The position numbers and the translations under genes were made by a program. Shown piece by piece: positions 63,128 through 64,000 of a stretch of 64,000 nt of DNA. The DNA is taken from assembly GCA_025359105.1 (NCBI GenBank), contig JANYHK010000030.1:1-64000 (forward strand), written 5' to 3'. Below the pieces are notes generated by a model that saw nothing but the letters and a program-made list of their open reading frames with translations, did not search any database and was not told the origin of the DNA. Source of the stretch: Myxococcales bacterium. GTDB lineage: Bacteria > Myxococcota_A > Polyangia > Polyangiales > Polyangiaceae. Positions within the stretch are counted from its first letter, which is position 1, and every line of letters begins with the position of its first letter.

Positions 63128-64000
63128 TGGGCGACCTCCACGCGCGGCCGCGTCTCGCCGACCAGGTCGTCGCGCGACGGCACGTGATCGACGGGCGCGC
63201 ATGCGTCGTGCTGCATCACGTTGGCTCGGGGCGCACCGTCCAGGTCGGCGCGCGCGAGTGGGAGCTGCTCGCGGCTGCGGACGGCACCCGCGACGTCGAA
63301 GGGATCGCGCTCGCGGCGGCGCGCGAGGGGGGCCGCGCGCGCGCCGACGATCTGCGCGCCTTCCTGGCGCAGCTCGCGGACGCGGGGTTCGTGGTGGTAG
63401 GAGACGCAGTCGACGCGCCAGATCCGGTCGGGCCGGCGCCGTGCCCGCCGGAGCGGCCGCTCGCGGTGCTGGCGGGGTTCACGCTCCACTGCGACGGCGG
63501 CGGCGCCTGCTGCCGGCAGTTCGAGACCGTCCTCTTCTCGCCTGTCGAGGTGGCGCGCGCTCGGGCGACGTGCCCGGACGTGCTCGACGCAGGCATGCAG
63601 CCGCGCCTCGGGTTCTTGCCCGAGCGCGCGGCGCAGCGACGCGGAGCCTCGGCGGTCGCGCTCGTCGACGGCGCGTGCGCGTACCTCGACGGCGCGATGC
63701 GCTGCCGCATCCACGCCGCTGGCGGAGAGGCGGCAAAGCCGCTCGGGTGTCGGCTCTTTCCGGCGACCTTCGTCGACGACGGCGTGTGCGTGCGGATCAG
63801 CGCGGCGGTCGAGTGCGCGTGCGTGCTCGCGAGCCTCGGGCGCGACGGCGGCGCGAACCTCGTCCCGGCCAGCGCGAGAACGAGGGAAGATCTCCCAGCG
63901 TCGGCGGACATCGTGCGGCTGCCGGAGACCGTGCGCCTCACCGCGGACCGAACGGCAAGCGCTGCGGAGCTGCACGCGTGGTCCGCGGCGGTCGTCGCCT
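63127..64000 (+). CDS. YkgJ-type cysteine-cluster protein with PqqD-like N-terminus (partial)
   Basis: The gene starts at ATG 63127, overlapping the DUF1801 stop by 1 bp, and runs off the window end after 291 codons. Residues 10-90 look like a PqqD-type winged-helix peptide-binding domain (VVARRHVIDGRACVV, REWELLAAADGTRDVEGIA). From about 118 there is a YkgJ/FliB-like metal-binding domain: FTLHCDGGGACCRQF, CAYLDGAMRCRIH and GCRLFPATF supply at least six Cys for an iron or zinc site. YkgJ domains are linked to protein methylation or metal chelation. Together they may handle a modified peptide; this is inference. The C-terminal part is not visible. Confidence 0.75.
   Translation, partial: MGDLHARPRLADQVVARRHVIDGRACVVLHHVGSGRTVQVGAREWELLAAADGTRDVEGIALAAAREGGRARADDLRAFLAQLADAGFVVVGDAVDAPDPVGPAPCPPERPLAVLAGFTLHCDGGGACCRQFETVLFSPVEVARARATCPDVLDAGMQPRLGFLPERAAQRRGASAVALVDGACAYLDGAMRCRIHAAGGEAAKPLGCRLFPATFVDDGVCVRISAAVECACVLASLGRDGGANLVPASARTREDLPASADIVRLPETVRLTADRTASAAELHAWSAAVVA

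Overview
The window is a high-GC chromosomal segment from a member of the Myxococcota, most likely the order Polyangiales (Labilithrix-like). The evidence is a trypsin-like protease with a MYXO-CTERM sorting tail, an FHA-type and an NtrC-type sigma54 activator, many lipoproteins with Gly/Ala/Asp-rich spacers, kelch and ASH (choice-of-anchor D) surface proteins, a CymA/NapC-like quinol cytochrome and very many c-type heme sites. The species is inferred from gene content only. No phage, insertion sequence, integrase or CRISPR array is visible. The one RNA gene found is tRNA-Cys.

Layout. 1-7.4 kb: FHA-type sigma54 activator, half-size GDT1-like transporter, DUF2383 protein behind a strong sigma54 promoter, two-domain aminoglycoside-phosphotransferase/zeta-kinase protein, lipid acyltransferase, NtrC-type regulator, YqeY. 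7.4-12.9 kb: a probable trans-envelope electron conduit, with a small membrane protein and a NapC-like tetraheme quinol dehydrogenase on one strand, and a beta-barrel-like protein, a 13-heme lipoprotein and a 25-heme protein on the other. 12.9-17.4 kb: fatty acid desaturase, a 35-residue Lys-rich peptide ending GGGC, and a three-gene overlapping operon of two paralogous cyclic-nucleotide-binding membrane proteins plus a cupin-like protein. 17.5-27.2 kb: a DUF4185 lipoprotein, a broken CPBP protease gene, a monoheme lipoprotein with a diheme peroxidase, a large histidine kinase, a frameshifted lipoprotein gene, and an operon of 6-heme and 13-heme proteins. The window holds 64 C-type heme motifs in seven genes.

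27.4-35.5 kb: surface protein of DUF6209 type, a damaged glyoxylate-bypass locus (ScfR-like regulator without its DNA-binding domain, intact malate synthase, wrecked isocitrate lyase), plant-type FabI, a Sel1-repeat protein, and a sigma-70-family factor behind a near-perfect sigma54 promoter. 35.5-43.9 kb: ASH-repeat and Exordium-like secreted proteins, other lipoproteins, and a HiPIP next to a PAS histidine kinase. 44.2-53.4 kb: tRNA-Cys, seryl-tRNA synthetase, MYXO-CTERM protease, Hint-domain lipoprotein, tryptophan 2,3-dioxygenase, enoyl-CoA hydratase family protein, cNMP-binding DUF1003 protein. 53.7-64 kb: sugar-phosphate antiporter, beta-propeller, kelch and esterase lipoproteins, DUF1801 protein, and a YkgJ-type cysteine-cluster protein cut by the window end.

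Themes. Respiratory or extracellular electron transfer dominates the first 27 kb. Genes within operons are repeatedly coupled by 4-bp GTGA/ATGA overlaps. Several genes show a TGCTAnnnT-type -10 element only 6-13 bp before the start codon and no ribosome-binding site, which suggests leaderless or short-leader mRNAs. Two excellent sigma54 promoters fit with the two sigma54 activators encoded here. At least three genes are broken and one is probably 5'-truncated.
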